Source: Sediminicola arcticus (lineage in GTDB: Bacteria; Bacteroidota; Bacteroidia; Flavobacteriales; Flavobacteriaceae). From it: a stretch of DNA of 64,000 nt. The stretch is taken from the NCBI RefSeq assembly GCF_040566695.1, contig NZ_JBEXAE010000006.1:132707-196706 (forward strand), given 5' to 3'. How positions within the stretch are numbered: the first letter of the stretch is position 1; each line of letters starts with the position of its first letter. Positions 1 through 8,930 of this stretch are shown here, in pieces. The notes beneath the pieces were generated by a model. The model saw only the letters and a list, made by a program, of their open reading frames with translations, was not told where the DNA came from and did no database searches. The translations under genes were made by a program, and so were the position numbers.

Positions 1-336
1 TTGGGGTAAAAAATAAGGAGTACAAATCTGTCTGCCAAAAGTGGCATTGTGTCCCTGTAAGAACAAAACGATGGGTTCTATGGTTTGGAGGTACTCTTCT
101 TTTAAGGCATAGATCCGTTGACTGTTGGGACTATTTATTGTTTTATTCGCAGATGCAATTTCAAAGATATCCTGAAGCCCTTTTTTGGAAAACAATTTTA
201 ATATTACCTCTATCCCTAAGTCCACCTGAAAGGCACCGATGTTTTTAGTGTTTAGAAATCCTTTTAAATAGGCCGTTGCCGGATAGGGCGTATTCAGCTG
301 GGTAAAAGGAGGCGTAATGAGAAGCAGTTCTTTCAA
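1..336 (-). CDS. B12-binding domain radical SAM protein (5' part, cut by window edge)
   Basis: The minus strand reads in one frame from a TTG codon at 336 to the window edge (112 codons, no stop). The N-terminus ITPPFTQLNTPYPATAYL, followed by a QVDLGIEVIL stretch and later GRQICTPYFLP, is what I recognise from the large (about 700-residue) B12-binding radical SAM proteins common in Bacteroidota. These combine an N-terminal cobalamin-binding fold with a radical SAM core; the FeS cysteine motif would lie outside the window. No ATG occurs in frame before the upstream stop near 377, so TTG is the likely start. Function beyond the family is unknown. Confidence 0.75.
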   Translation of the reverse strand, partial: MKELLLITPPFTQLNTPYPATAYLKGFLNTKNIGAFQVDLGIEVILKLFSKKGLQDIFEIASANKTINSPNSQRIYALKEEYLQTIEPIVLFLQGHNATFGRQICTPYFLPQ

Positions 337-526
337 ATAATTCTGATTTTTGTAAAGGAGGACTACGGATAGTCTTTATATCCTCCGTGCAAAAGTAAAG
401 GAAATATTGGAGGTATCGACTGCTTTTATAGGTAGGATTACTTGAGGGAGAAGTAGGGAATAATAAAAAGGCGGGTCAAGAATTAAAATTCAATGAACCG
501 CCTAAAGTAATGAAATTAAGATGTCT

Positions 527-625
527 TTATTTGGACTTTTTCAGTCGCTTTTCTTCTTTTTTTTCCTTGACAGTTTTAGCAGGCGCTTTTTTGACATTTT
601 TCTTTGAGTCTTGTGATTTTGCCAT
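527..625 (-). CDS. Small Lys-rich basic protein, 32 aa
   Basis: A 33-codon frame starts with ATG at 625 and ends with TAA at 527-529. The product is 32 residues, begins MAKSQDSKKNVKKAPAKTVK, and has about 13 lysines, no aromatic residues and an alternating K/E C-terminal half. I recognise this pattern as a short conserved hypothetical protein of flavobacteria. It has no signal peptide or membrane segment and is expected to be disordered; nucleic-acid binding or ribosome association is only a guess. The 5' leader contains a 27-bp AT dinucleotide tract, with a weak -7-like TATCTTAG (670-677) upstream of it. Confidence 0.6.
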   Translation of the reverse strand: MAKSQDSKKNVKKAPAKTVKEKKEEKRLKKSK

Positions 626-640
626 ATTCTGATGAATTAA

Positions 641-667
641 ATATATATATATATATATATATATATA
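641..667. repeat. (AT)13 dinucleotide tract
   Basis: Thirteen uninterrupted AT units plus one A lie between the start codon of the 32-residue basic protein (625) and its candidate -7 element (670-677), so they would form part of the mRNA leader. Perfect dinucleotide tracts this long are rare in bacterial genomes and prone to slippage. Confidence 0.9.
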
Positions 668-772
668 ATCTAAGATAGTTACTTTCTAATTAAGTACAGA
701 AGAGATTGTCATTTTTAAATGAATTCTTTTTAACATTGTAAATATTTAATTTAAAAGACCTAAAACTTACTA

Positions 773-1561
773 CTAGTTCAAATTAATACTTCCAGTGAGA
801 TATAGGGCACACTGACCGCTGATCTCCACCCTGTCTTTTAGGTAGGTACATTTTAAATATCCTTTGCGATCGGAAAGTTGAATTGCAGTCATATCTTTCT
901 TGTCCAATACTTTGGACCAATAGGGCGTTAGGGTGGTATGTGCAGAACCTGTAACCGGATCCTCGTCTATGCCGGATTGAGGGGCAAAAAATCGGGACAC
1001 AAAATCTACATGTTCTCCCTTGGCTGTTACAATTACTCCTCGAACGGGTAGTTTTGCTATTTCCTCTAAATTTGGTTTCAAAGAACGAATGTCACTTTCC
1101 AAATTATAGACCAATAGATAATCTGTTTTGCCTTTAAATGTTGCCGTAGGCGGATAATTAAAGCAGTTGGTAATGGCTTTGGTACGTTCTATTTCTTGGA
1201 TTGCATCCGTAGGAAAATTTAAAGTCAATAATTGAGAATGCTTTACCACGGTTAATCTCCCACTTCTTGGTGAATGAAATTGAATTTCAGAACCCTTATG
1301 CCCTTCATAGTTAAATAAAACAAAGGCTGTGGCCAAGGTAGCATGTCCACAAAGGTCTACTTCTACCTTAGGCGTAAACCACCTAAGTTCATATTGATCT
1401 TGTTTTTTGACATAAAATGCTGTTTCTGCAAGGTTGTTTTCCTTGGCAATTTTATGTAACAATTCGTCTTCTAACCAATGATCCAAAGGACAAACCGCGG
1501 CTGGATTACCAGCAAATACTTGGTCCGTGAAGGCATCTACTTGATATATTTTTTGTGTCAT
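773..1561 (-). CDS. PhzF family isomerase
   Basis: A 262-residue PhzF/diaminopimelate-epimerase-like fold protein of normal family length. The N-terminus has the family signature FAGNPAAVCPL (residues 16-26). The catalytic acid of the family is visible as E46 in NLAETAFY, followed by DLCGHATLATA (about 70-80) and the C-terminal DEDPVTGSAH motif. In phenazine producers PhzF isomerises trans-2,3-dihydro-3-hydroxyanthranilate, but no phenazine genes are present here, and most flavobacterial members have unknown substrates. It lies 40 bp downstream of the Asp-box protein on the same strand and may be co-transcribed with it. A broken second copy lies near 25.3-25.6 kb. Confidence 0.9.
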   Translation of the reverse strand: MTQKIYQVDAFTDQVFAGNPAAVCPLDHWLEDELLHKIAKENNLAETAFYVKKQDQYELRWFTPKVEVDLCGHATLATAFVLFNYEGHKGSEIQFHSPRSGRLTVVKHSQLLTLNFPTDAIQEIERTKAITNCFNYPPTATFKGKTDYLLVYNLESDIRSLKPNLEEIAKLPVRGVIVTAKGEHVDFVSRFFAPQSGIDEDPVTGSAHTTLTPYWSKVLDKKDMTAIQLSDRKGYLKCTYLKDRVEISGQCALYLTGSINLN

Positions 1562-1601
1562 TAATACATATTGTCTAATCCTTTTTTAAAATTCCCTACC
1601 C

Positions 1602-4600
1602 TTATTCGATCTCAGCTTTCCCTTCACTTTTTAAAGTACTATTTACTTTTGGTAGGTGAAGTTGTAAGGTCTGTTCAAGATCATTCAATAAGCCATCTAA
1701 TTCCGCAGATAATTCTTTGTAAACGAGATATGCACCATCTGTTGGTTTGGCATCCCCATCTTCCAAACTTCTTCGTAAAGAAGCCAATCTATTATTTAGT
1801 TTGATAGGGAAATTTAGCGGATCTTGACCAGATTGGTTTTTTACCTGATAGAGTTCCTCTTCTATTTCTGATATTTTAGATACTAAAGGATCTATGGTGC
1901 TTTTAAATTCTGTGGAGCTCAATTCATCAGTATAGGTTTTGAGCTGTTTTTTTATTTTGCGTATGTGAATGACGGCTTCATTTGCTCTACTGGTGTTGTC
2001 CTTGATTTTTGTGGACAACTCAAATTGCTCCTGAAGGTCTTCAGCAGTAATGCCTTTAAGATTGGGGTCCATTTTAATGGCGAAATCATAAATCTGTTCT
2101 ACATCTCCCACGTTCATCCGCACCTTATAATTTCCCAATGGTGCCTTTGGCCCGCGTTGTGGGCTTGCACTCCATATGATCATACCATCAAAAGTGGTTG
2201 CACCTGGATACCGTAAATCCCAAGTAAAAGTATTGATGCCCTTAGCCGTAGTGGGTTTAGAGGAGCCTCCTCGTTCCCACCAAGAGATATTTGGGTCTAC
2301 TTTATATTTTGGCTTATTCCCTGAAAAGGACGAAATAAGTTGATCCTTGGCATCTAATATGTCAATGGTAATGGTGTCTAATTCCGATTTAAGATAGTAC
2401 TGAATTTGTGCATCATAGATGCCTCTTATGGCATCCGCGGGCTGAAAAAGAACCGCAGTTTGGGTCTTCATGTTGTCTTTGTACTGTCGAAAGGGCTGAA
2501 TATTGTCCAAAATCCAAAATCCACGGCCATGAGATCCTAGGACCACATCATTGTCTTTTATAACCAAGTCGCGGATGGGAGTGTCTGGTAACTTCAATTG
2601 AAGGTTTTGCCATTTGGCACCATCGTTCATGGAGAAATACACCCCGTGTTCTGTGCCTAAAAACAATAGCCCTTGCCTTTTCGGATCTTCCCTCACGGCG
2701 CGGGCAAAATGCCCATCAGGGATACCGTTGGTGATTTTAGTCCATGTTTTTCCGTAGTCATGGGTCTTGAATACGTATGGTTGTCTATCATCTACTTGAT
2801 ATCGGTTTGCAGCAACAAATAGTGTTCCAGGACGATGAACAGATTCCTCAATAATACTTACTCTAGAGAATTTAGGAAGGTCCTTTGGGGTGATATCTGC
2901 CCAGTTTTTACCGCCGTCTCTGGTAATATGAATTTTTCCATCATCGGAACCAGCCCAAATAGTATTTATATCATGGTTAGAAGGTGCTAGGGCAAAGACC
3001 GTAGCGTATATTTCGGGTCCGTTCATATCCATGGTGATTACTCCTCCTGTCTTTCCAAGGGTTGAAGGATCTGCATAGGTGAGATCTGGACTTATCTTTT
3101 CCCAGGTCTGACCATCATTAGTCGTTTTCCAAACATATTGGGAACACGTGTACATCACCGTATCATCTTGTGGGGCAAACATAATAGGGAAGGTCCATTG
3201 CCATCTTTCCGGAAGGGCACTGGCAGGTTCTCCTGAAAAGAACCTTGGGTATACCTGTATGTCCCTAGATTGTCCATTGCTGCGATCATATCTGGTTAGT
3301 AATGCGCCCTGGCTCCCTGCATAAAAAATGTTCGGTTTGCTTGGGTGTTGGGTGATCCATCCACTTTCGCCACCACCAACAGCATAATACCAACCGTGGT
3401 TGGGTCCTCTGCCCATCATATGTTCCCATCCGTCGCTTGGTACAGCAATGGTGCTATTGTCCTGTTGTGCCCCGGCCACATGGTAAGGCACATCGCTTGT
3501 GGTCATTACATGGTACAATTGTGTGGTAATATAATCCTGTTCTGTCCATGTTTTTCCGCCATTGATCGTAACGTTTCCACCGCCATCATTAGCATTGATC
3601 ATACGATCTGGGTTGTTTGGGTCTATCCATAGGTCGTGGTTATCCCCATGGGGAACGTCTATGGTTTTATCAAATGTTTTTCCGCCGTCGGTCGACTTAT
3701 AAAGACCGGTGTTCAATCCATAGACTGTTTCTTTGTCCCACGGATCGGCATAAATTCTAGAATAATAAAATGCTCGTTGGCGTAATTTTCGTTCATCATT
3801 AGTGCGTTCCCAAGTCTTTCCTGCATCATCGGAGCGAAAAACACCACCTTCATTGGCCTCTACAATGGCCCAAACCCTATTGGAATCGGCAGGGGAGACG
3901 GTTACACCAATTTTGCCCAAAGGTCCTTCGGGCATTCCAGGGTTTTTTGATAGATCGGTCCATGTGTCACCACCGTCTACTGACTTCCACAGTTTACAAT
4001 CGGGACCACCACCCCACATTTTCCAAGCTTTACGTTGTACCTCCCAAGTGCTGGCGTAGATAATTTTAGGGTTGTTCCTATCTAAGATGAGGTCTACAGC
4101 TCCCGCCTTTGGTCCTACATACAATACTTTTTTCCAAGTAATTCCTCCATCGATACTTTTGAAAACACCGCGTTCTTCATTATCTCCGTATGGGTGTCCC
4201 AATGCCGCCACATATACAATATTAGGATCGGTAGGGTGTATGCGGATACGGGCAACGGCCTGCGTATCTTTCAATCCCATATGTCGCCATGTTTTTCCTC
4301 CATCGGTGGTTTTATAAACCCCATCGCCCTGCGTTATGCTGCCTCTTAACTGTACTTCTCCCATACCGATGTAAACGATATCAGGGTTGGTTTCTGCTAC
4401 TGCTACAGCCCCAACAGAAGAGCTAGTCACCTGTCCGTCTGTTACCGGGAACCATTCGGTGCCTCCGTCCACAGTTTTCCAAAGTCCACCTCCGGTAGCT
4501 CCAAAATAATATTCATTGGGCCTTCCAGGACTTCCTGCTGCACCCAAAGATCGGCCACCACGATAGGGGCCAATATTGCGCCATTCTAATTGTTCATAAA

Positions 4601-4718
4601 AATCCTTCGGTATGGATGTGTCTGCTTCAGCCGTGCTTTTAACTTTACGCTGGGCAGAGGTAGAAAAAATAGAAAATAAGAAAAGGGTCAAAACTGCGGC
4701 TTGGTAAAACGGCTTCAT
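1602..4718 (-). CDS. Secreted VPS10/sortilin-like Asp-box beta-propeller protein
   Basis: A 1038-residue exported protein. I place the start at the ATG at 4718 because it gives a clean signal peptide (MKPFYQAAVLTLFLFSIFSTSAQ); an upstream in-frame start at 4781 would add 21 unlikely residues. The body carries many BNR/Asp-box repeats (TTDGGKTW, SIDGGITW, SVDGGDTW, STDGGKTF, TRDGGKNW), the hallmark of sortilin-type 10-bladed propellers, followed by a helical C-terminal region of about 300 residues. Proteins with this layout are often annotated as glycosyl hydrolases, but many lack known catalytic residues, so the substrate is unknown. It probably acts in the periplasm or at the cell surface. 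Confidence 0.85.
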   Translation of the reverse strand: MKPFYQAAVLTLFLFSIFSTSAQRKVKSTAEADTSIPKDFYEQLEWRNIGPYRGGRSLGAAGSPGRPNEYYFGATGGGLWKTVDGGTEWFPVTDGQVTSSSVGAVAVAETNPDIVYIGMGEVQLRGSITQGDGVYKTTDGGKTWRHMGLKDTQAVARIRIHPTDPNIVYVAALGHPYGDNEERGVFKSIDGGITWKKVLYVGPKAGAVDLILDRNNPKIIYASTWEVQRKAWKMWGGGPDCKLWKSVDGGDTWTDLSKNPGMPEGPLGKIGVTVSPADSNRVWAIVEANEGGVFRSDDAGKTWERTNDERKLRQRAFYYSRIYADPWDKETVYGLNTGLYKSTDGGKTFDKTIDVPHGDNHDLWIDPNNPDRMINANDGGGNVTINGGKTWTEQDYITTQLYHVMTTSDVPYHVAGAQQDNSTIAVPSDGWEHMMGRGPNHGWYYAVGGGESGWITQHPSKPNIFYAGSQGALLTRYDRSNGQSRDIQVYPRFFSGEPASALPERWQWTFPIMFAPQDDTVMYTCSQYVWKTTNDGQTWEKISPDLTYADPSTLGKTGGVITMDMNGPEIYATVFALAPSNHDINTIWAGSDDGKIHITRDGGKNWADITPKDLPKFSRVSIIEESVHRPGTLFVAANRYQVDDRQPYVFKTHDYGKTWTKITNGIPDGHFARAVREDPKRQGLLFLGTEHGVYFSMNDGAKWQNLQLKLPDTPIRDLVIKDNDVVLGSHGRGFWILDNIQPFRQYKDNMKTQTAVLFQPADAIRGIYDAQIQYYLKSELDTITIDILDAKDQLISSFSGNKPKYKVDPNISWWERGGSSKPTTAKGINTFTWDLRYPGATTFDGMIIWSASPQRGPKAPLGNYKVRMNVGDVEQIYDFAIKMDPNLKGITAEDLQEQFELSTKIKDNTSRANEAVIHIRKIKKQLKTYTDELSSTEFKSTIDPLVSKISEIEEELYQVKNQSGQDPLNFPIKLNNRLASLRRSLEDGDAKPTDGAYLVYKELSAELDGLLNDLEQTLQLHLPKVNSTLKSEGKAEIE

Positions 4719-5189
4719 ACGTGATGTTTTAGTTTGGTGGTGGACTTCAAAAGTTCTAGGTGTTGAAGATAATAAAATCAATAAAATTGAACACTAAAGA
4801 AGGGATAAACAATTTCAGATTAATAAATCTTACTAGGGTCTATGCTTGCTTAATTCTTTGGTATAGTGACCCAAAATTTCATAAAGCCTTGATTTTTTCA
4901 ATACCTAAGATTATACTATTGTTTGCCAGGAAGAGGTAAAGAAACAATTCTAAATGACCGAAGCTTATAAGATATACCGATTCTGGCCATTTTTAATATA
5001 AAACCAACATCCCAAGTAGGGTGAATGATCTTCACTGTGTGCAAAGGAGGGTAGAACTGGCACCACCCCAAAGGATGAATTTAGGAACTGTATGTAGAAT
5101 TTCTTAGACCGCATATTTTTTTTAAACCAAAATCTATCAAAAATCATAATCACTATATCTTAAGATCCTGAAATAGCTGATTGAAACTT
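4719..5189. other. Gene-free stretch
   Basis: About 470 bases upstream of the Asp-box protein and downstream of the GNAT gene. It should hold the promoter of the former. A 62-codon open frame on the minus strand (4965-5153) has no recognisable motif or plausible composition. I see no RNA gene or strong hairpin. Confidence 0.5.
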
Positions 5190-5768
5190 CTATTGATTTA
5201 TGATAAGATGCTCCCCTTTAATCTGTAGATGATCCAATTGATGACCAAGCAACTTCTTTTTGCCTACGCTAGCAAATCCCATTTTTAGGTATAGTTTTTT
5301 TGCGTTGGGGTTATTTTCATTGACAAGTAATCCTAAGGTCTGTTTCTTATTGGCCATGTATTCATTTATCAAATGTTGTAACATTTGGGAACCAACTCCA
5401 TTTCCTTGTTCGTTGCTTTTAACTGCAATGGTATCAATATAATATTCCCCTTTTTGTGTTTCATCTTCAATATGCAGGTCAGTAGCGTAATGTTGATCAA
5501 TATATTCCAAAACGGGTTGTCTTAATTGTTCTAAGTCCGAGCCATTATAAAGGTTTGCCACCCCAATAATTTCATCATCACGTTCTGCAACATAACAGTT
5601 CTGGTAGGAGTACTGATTATTCCCTCTGTTTAGGAAGTATATTAAAAATTCTTTTGCTTTGGTGTAGTCATTTTCACCTATGAATGTATAGACTATTTTT
5701 TCCAAAACCAGCAATAAAATAGGAGCAATGGAATCTACATCATTAGTGGTAGCTTTTCTAATTGTCAT
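5190..5768 (-). CDS. GNAT family N-acetyltransferase
   Basis: A 192-residue acyl-CoA-dependent N-acetyltransferase. The acetyl-CoA pyrophosphate loop is visible in VKSNEQGNGVGSQML (about residues 116-130), matching the Q/RxxGxG/A motif A, preceded by the strand YIDTIAV. The later NENNPNAKKLYLKMGF segment is the usual GNAT motif B with the conserved NxxAxxLY. The substrate cannot be predicted. It starts at ATG 5768 and lies 51 bp downstream of the small secreted protein at 5820-6251, on the same strand. Confidence 0.85.
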   Translation of the reverse strand: MTIRKATTNDVDSIAPILLLVLEKIVYTFIGENDYTKAKEFLIYFLNRGNNQYSYQNCYVAERDDEIIGVANLYNGSDLEQLRQPVLEYIDQHYATDLHIEDETQKGEYYIDTIAVKSNEQGNGVGSQMLQHLINEYMANKKQTLGLLVNENNPNAKKLYLKMGFASVGKKKLLGHQLDHLQIKGEHLIINQ

Positions 5769-5819
5769 TTAAAGTTGGGTATTTTTGAGAATATAAGGTT
5801 TACTCAGAAGATTTTATTC

Positions 5820-6251
5820 CTATTCTGTTCTAAAAAGTTCCAAACCTTTGATCGTTGAAATTTCAGAGCTATAGAAAATTATAGATTCTTTAGTGATTTT
5901 ATTGGATATGTCCCTAGGTGATTTACGATTAATCCTTGCTTTGGTATTGTTGAAATTCATGGTATGTGTTTCGTCCAAATCATCCTTTTCATTGGTAGTA
6001 AAGTAGATGAGACTTTTTTCAGATTTCCATGTTCCTTTACCGTAAAAGTTTTCTTCAGAATAAATATCACAATTAAGGTTGCGGTAGAAATTATATAAAA
6101 ATGTCCCATCGGGATTCAGTGATAACGTCCATTTAATATTCACTCCAGTGTCAAGTGGTGGATTTAAACCATAAGTACCGGCATTCGAATCTATTTGGGA
6201 ATGTACTTTAAGGCTACCTGCAAAAAAAATAAATATTAGTAAATATTTCAT
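5820..6251 (-). CDS. Small secreted hypothetical protein
   Basis: I place the start at ATG 6251, giving 143 residues with an N-terminal signal peptide (MKYLLIFIFFAGSLKVHSQ). The mature part has alternating hydrophobic and polar stretches (WTLSLNPDGTFLYNF, YGKGTWKSEKSLIYFTT) typical of a small lipocalin-like or copper-resistance-like beta structure, but I cannot assign a family. An upstream in-frame start at 6296 would disrupt the signal peptide. It probably acts in the periplasm. It lies between the VOC and GNAT genes on the same strand. Confidence 0.65.
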   Translation of the reverse strand: MKYLLIFIFFAGSLKVHSQIDSNAGTYGLNPPLDTGVNIKWTLSLNPDGTFLYNFYRNLNCDIYSEENFYGKGTWKSEKSLIYFTTNEKDDLDETHTMNFNNTKARINRKSPRDISNKITKESIIFYSSEISTIKGLELFRTE

Positions 6252-6386
6252 GCTATTCTTAGGTTGGTTTTGTAGTATTAATGGATCATAAATCATGCCA
6301 TATCAAGTTACAAAAACAGCAGAATAATCAAAATATCCCAAGATGAAACTCTTGTCCTATTTTCTATAATCATCGTTTATTAATTG

Positions 6387-6899
6387 TTATTTAGCGTAGG
6401 CTCCAGAGGAATAAGTGAGTTCATAGCTGTGGGTGTACACTTCAAATACAATTCCGAAAGGATCTTCGACATAACACATTTTATAGGGCTTATCGTTAGG
6501 ATAGTACTCTCTGATCGGCATTCTTTGCTTACCTCCGGCAGCCACAATCTTTTCAACTAAATTTTCAATTTTTGGATCTTGAATACAAAAATGGAAAAGT
6601 CCGGTATTGAAAGGATTAAATTCAGGGGCCCCCTTAATTCCGTGAGGAAAGGAGAACAATTCTATACCAATGCCGTCCGAAGTGGAAAGGTGTGCGATTT
6701 CAAATTCGGTCCAATCTTCACCAAAAACATCAATACACATTTGTCCGATCGCTGTATCCCTTTCTTTTTTGACTGTAGAAGGTTCCATAATGATGTACCA
6801 GCCCATCACTTCCGAATAGAATTTTACGGCTTCCTTTATATTGGGTACCGTAATCCCTATATGGGAAAAGGATTTTGGATAATTAGTGTTTAATTTCAT
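6387..6899 (-). CDS. VOC family protein (glyoxalase/dioxygenase fold)
   Basis: A 170-residue vicinal-oxygen-chelate protein. I choose ATG 6899 because the frame upstream offers only a TTG at 6908. The first beta-alpha-beta unit begins FSHIGITVPNIKEAVKFYSEVMGW and the second contains GLFHFCIQDPKIENLVEKIV, followed by the C-terminal YVEDPFGIVFEVYTH typical of the family. Candidate metal ligands are the His near the start of each unit and the terminal Glu of VFEVY. The substrate is unknown. It is transcribed divergently from an HxlR regulator at 7022, which likely controls it, and has a well-placed promoter (6925-6955). Confidence 0.85.
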   Translation of the reverse strand: MKLNTNYPKSFSHIGITVPNIKEAVKFYSEVMGWYIIMEPSTVKKERDTAIGQMCIDVFGEDWTEFEIAHLSTSDGIGIELFSFPHGIKGAPEFNPFNTGLFHFCIQDPKIENLVEKIVAAGGKQRMPIREYYPNDKPYKMCYVEDPFGIVFEVYTHSYELTYSSGAYAK

Positions 6900-6924
6900 A
6901 GTGTTCAATTTAAATTTGTTGTTA

Positions 6925-6955
6925 CAAATTTAAATTATATTTGCATTAATGGCAA
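6925..6955 (-). promoter_or_regulatory. Candidate promoter of the VOC gene
   Basis: On the minus strand TTG (6955-6953) is followed after 20 bp by TAAATTTG (6932-6925), a perfect match to the Bacteroidota -7 consensus TAnnTTTG. The predicted leader is about 20 nt. An opposing TATATTTG (6936-6943) could serve hxlR on the plus strand. Confidence 0.6.
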
Positions 6956-6957
6956 TA

Positions 6958-6996
6958 ACTTACCAAAAAGTAAGATACTTACTTAAAAGAGTAAAA
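6958..6996. promoter_or_regulatory. Candidate HxlR operator (repeated ACTTAC/GTAAG)
   Basis: ACTTAC at 6958-6963 faces GTAAG at 6970-6974, and a second ACTTAC lies at 6977-6982 facing GTAA at 6991-6994. The two ACTTAC half-sites are 19 bp apart, about two helical turns. The array lies between the divergent VOC and HxlR genes, directly upstream of the VOC -33 element. Assignment to HxlR is inferred from position. Confidence 0.5.
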
Positions 6997-7021
6997 TATT
7001 GATATTAAGTAATATATAATT

Positions 7022-7336
7022 ATGAAATTGAAAAATGAATATGATTGTCCATTACATTTAACGATGGATCTTATTGGGAATAAATGGAAGCCTCTGTTAT
7101 TGTTCCATCTATTAAACGGACCATTGAGATCAGGGATTTTGCAAAAAAAGATTCCTGGAATATCGAACAAGATGTTTACCCAAACCGTAAGGGAATTGGA
7201 GCGCGATCAACTTTTGAGCAGAAAGGTGTACCCCGTGGTGCCACCCAAGGTGGAATACGAATTAACAGAGACTGGAAAATCGCTAGAAACTATTTTGAGG
7301 GATTTAGATGCATGGGGAAAACAGCGGATGCTTTAA
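7022..7336 (+). CDS. HxlR family winged-helix regulator
   Basis: A 104-residue single-domain regulator of normal HxlR length. The signature runs CPLHLTMDLIGNKWKPLLLFHLL from Cys9, then a recognition region (PGISNKMFTQTVRELERDQLL) and the wing (KVYPVVPPKVEYELTETGKSL). Several HxlR proteins use the N-terminal Cys to sense electrophiles or aldehydes, which would fit a divergent VOC target, but that is inference. The gene is transcribed away from the VOC gene, and its stop lies 3 bp from the stop of the convergent aminotransferase gene. Confidence 0.9.
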   Translation: MKLKNEYDCPLHLTMDLIGNKWKPLLLFHLLNGPLRSGILQKKIPGISNKMFTQTVRELERDQLLSRKVYPVVPPKVEYELTETGKSLETILRDLDAWGKQRML

Positions 7337-7339
7337 AAT

Positions 7340-8602
7340 TTATGTCGCCATTTGCTTCAATGCGCTTACAAATACGTCAAGCTCCTCAGTTGTTGTAAAT
7401 ACATTTGGTGTAATTCTACAACCATGGACATTGGCATATTTAATGGCAACTGTAAAAATTTGATATTCTTCGAGGAGTTTTTTTGCCATAGTTTCAGGTT
7501 CTATTCCTTCAATTCCAACATTGGCAATACCGCATGCCCTTTGGGAATCAACAGGTGTATTCACTACTATCCCTTTATGATTTCTCACTTTTTGGGTCCA
7601 ATATTCCTGTAAATATCGCAATCGGGCTTCTTTTCTGGCCCCACCCAACATATTGTAATAATCTATGGCACTTTCTATGGTTAAATCGTGATATACAGGT
7701 ATTGTTCCCGTATGGTTTAATCGCGAAATATCACCTGGCTCCCTCTTATCCTCTGCAAAAATTGGCCAAACGGCATCTATATTTTTATCTGCGACATACA
7801 ATAAGCCTGTGCCCAAGGGAACTGCCAACCATTTATGCAAACTAGAACCATAGAAATCACATTCTAGGTTTTTAATATCAAATTCAAAATGACCCACGCA
7901 ATGTGCCCCGTCGACCATAACCTTAACACCTTTACTATGTGCCATTTGACAAATCTTTTTTATTGGTAATATTTGGCCTGTTATGTTTATCATATGACAT
8001 ACCATCAACAATTTTGTCTTTGAGGTAATTGCCTTTTCGTAAACCGAAACAATTTCCTCATCAGACTTTGGATGATTGGGTACTGAAATTTCTTTGTTTA
8101 TTATGCCATATCTATTTGCGACTTGTTCAAACATAACTTTCATGGCCCCATAATCCTGAATGGCATATACAGCTTCATCTCCTGCAACCCAATTCATACC
8201 ATTTATAATCATATCCAATGATTCTGTTGTATTTCTTGTAATAATGACATTCTTTGAGGTAGATCCAATGATATTGGCAAGTTTTTCCGACATCCGTTTT
8301 TTGTTTTCCCATTGAACAGTTCGCATGTAATAAGAACCTTCATAATTAACCATATCTATATTTATATGAAGGGCGTTAAGCGTCGGGGTAGGGATGATGT
8401 TGTAATAACCGCTTTCTAGGTTGATATAATCTGGTTTTAGTTGATAATCCTTGCGGACCTTTAACCAAAAATCTTCATTGTAGGCTACTGTGCTTGCTGG
8501 TATTTTTGCTATACTATCTAGAGAAATAGCCATAGCGCTTCCATAAAATGGTGCCCCTATTGCGGCTAACGAAATGTTTTTCAGGAAATTACGTTTATTC
8601 AT
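7340..8602 (-). CDS. Class V aminotransferase-fold PLP enzyme with Tat-like signal
   Basis: A 420-residue type I fold PLP enzyme related to isopenicillin-N epimerase and cysteine desulfurase-like proteins. The N-terminus MNKRNFLKNISLAAIGAPFYG resembles a Tat signal (KR-x-F-LK), suggesting export of the folded holoenzyme. The PLP aspartate is in MVDGAHCVGHF (D231) and the Schiff-base lysine is K257 in SSLHKWL. The substrate is unknown; racemase, epimerase or lyase activity are all possible. It is convergent with hxlR and separated from the serine hydrolase by a divergent 328-bp gap. Confidence 0.8.
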   Translation of the reverse strand: MNKRNFLKNISLAAIGAPFYGSAMAISLDSIAKIPASTVAYNEDFWLKVRKDYQLKPDYINLESGYYNIIPTPTLNALHINIDMVNYEGSYYMRTVQWENKKRMSEKLANIIGSTSKNVIITRNTTESLDMIINGMNWVAGDEAVYAIQDYGAMKVMFEQVANRYGIINKEISVPNHPKSDEEIVSVYEKAITSKTKLLMVCHMINITGQILPIKKICQMAHSKGVKVMVDGAHCVGHFEFDIKNLECDFYGSSLHKWLAVPLGTGLLYVADKNIDAVWPIFAEDKREPGDISRLNHTGTIPVYHDLTIESAIDYYNMLGGARKEARLRYLQEYWTQKVRNHKGIVVNTPVDSQRACGIANVGIEGIEPETMAKKLLEEYQIFTVAIKYANVHGCRITPNVFTTTEELDVFVSALKQMAT

Positions 8603-8930
8603 TTGGAATCCATTTGAATAAAGATACAGAAATATTAAATGTGTCTTTGGTCAGGAATTTGCCTTATGATTTCTAGAATATTGGGTATAAAATCTAGACA
8701 TGGCATCCCTTCCTTTTTAAAAAACGTATTTAATAGATTGGTTTATCGTGATCAAAACCGGGAGTAAAGGAGGGAGGTCCCGTATTTTTCTTATTTAATA
8801 AACCTCATTATTTAATTCAAAGATTTTTACACAAAAGAAAAATGCATTAAAATCATGTATTTCAACGTTTAATATTGTATATAATCCTATATTCATCTTT
8901 TTTTAATCGAAACTAAATTATTGTCGCCCT
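8603..8930. other. Divergent intergenic region
   Basis: The region lies between the PLP enzyme and the serine hydrolase and presumably holds both promoters. A -7-like TAATATTG occurs about 60 bp before the hydrolase start. No clear operator, hairpin or small gene is visible. Confidence 0.4.

Noticed and set aside
773..1561. PhzF as evidence for phenazine production
   Set aside because: No other phz genes are present; most PhzF-like proteins have unrelated substrates.
4965..5153. 62-codon open frame upstream of the Asp-box protein
   Set aside because: No recognisable motif, no plausible composition, and it lies in promoter DNA.
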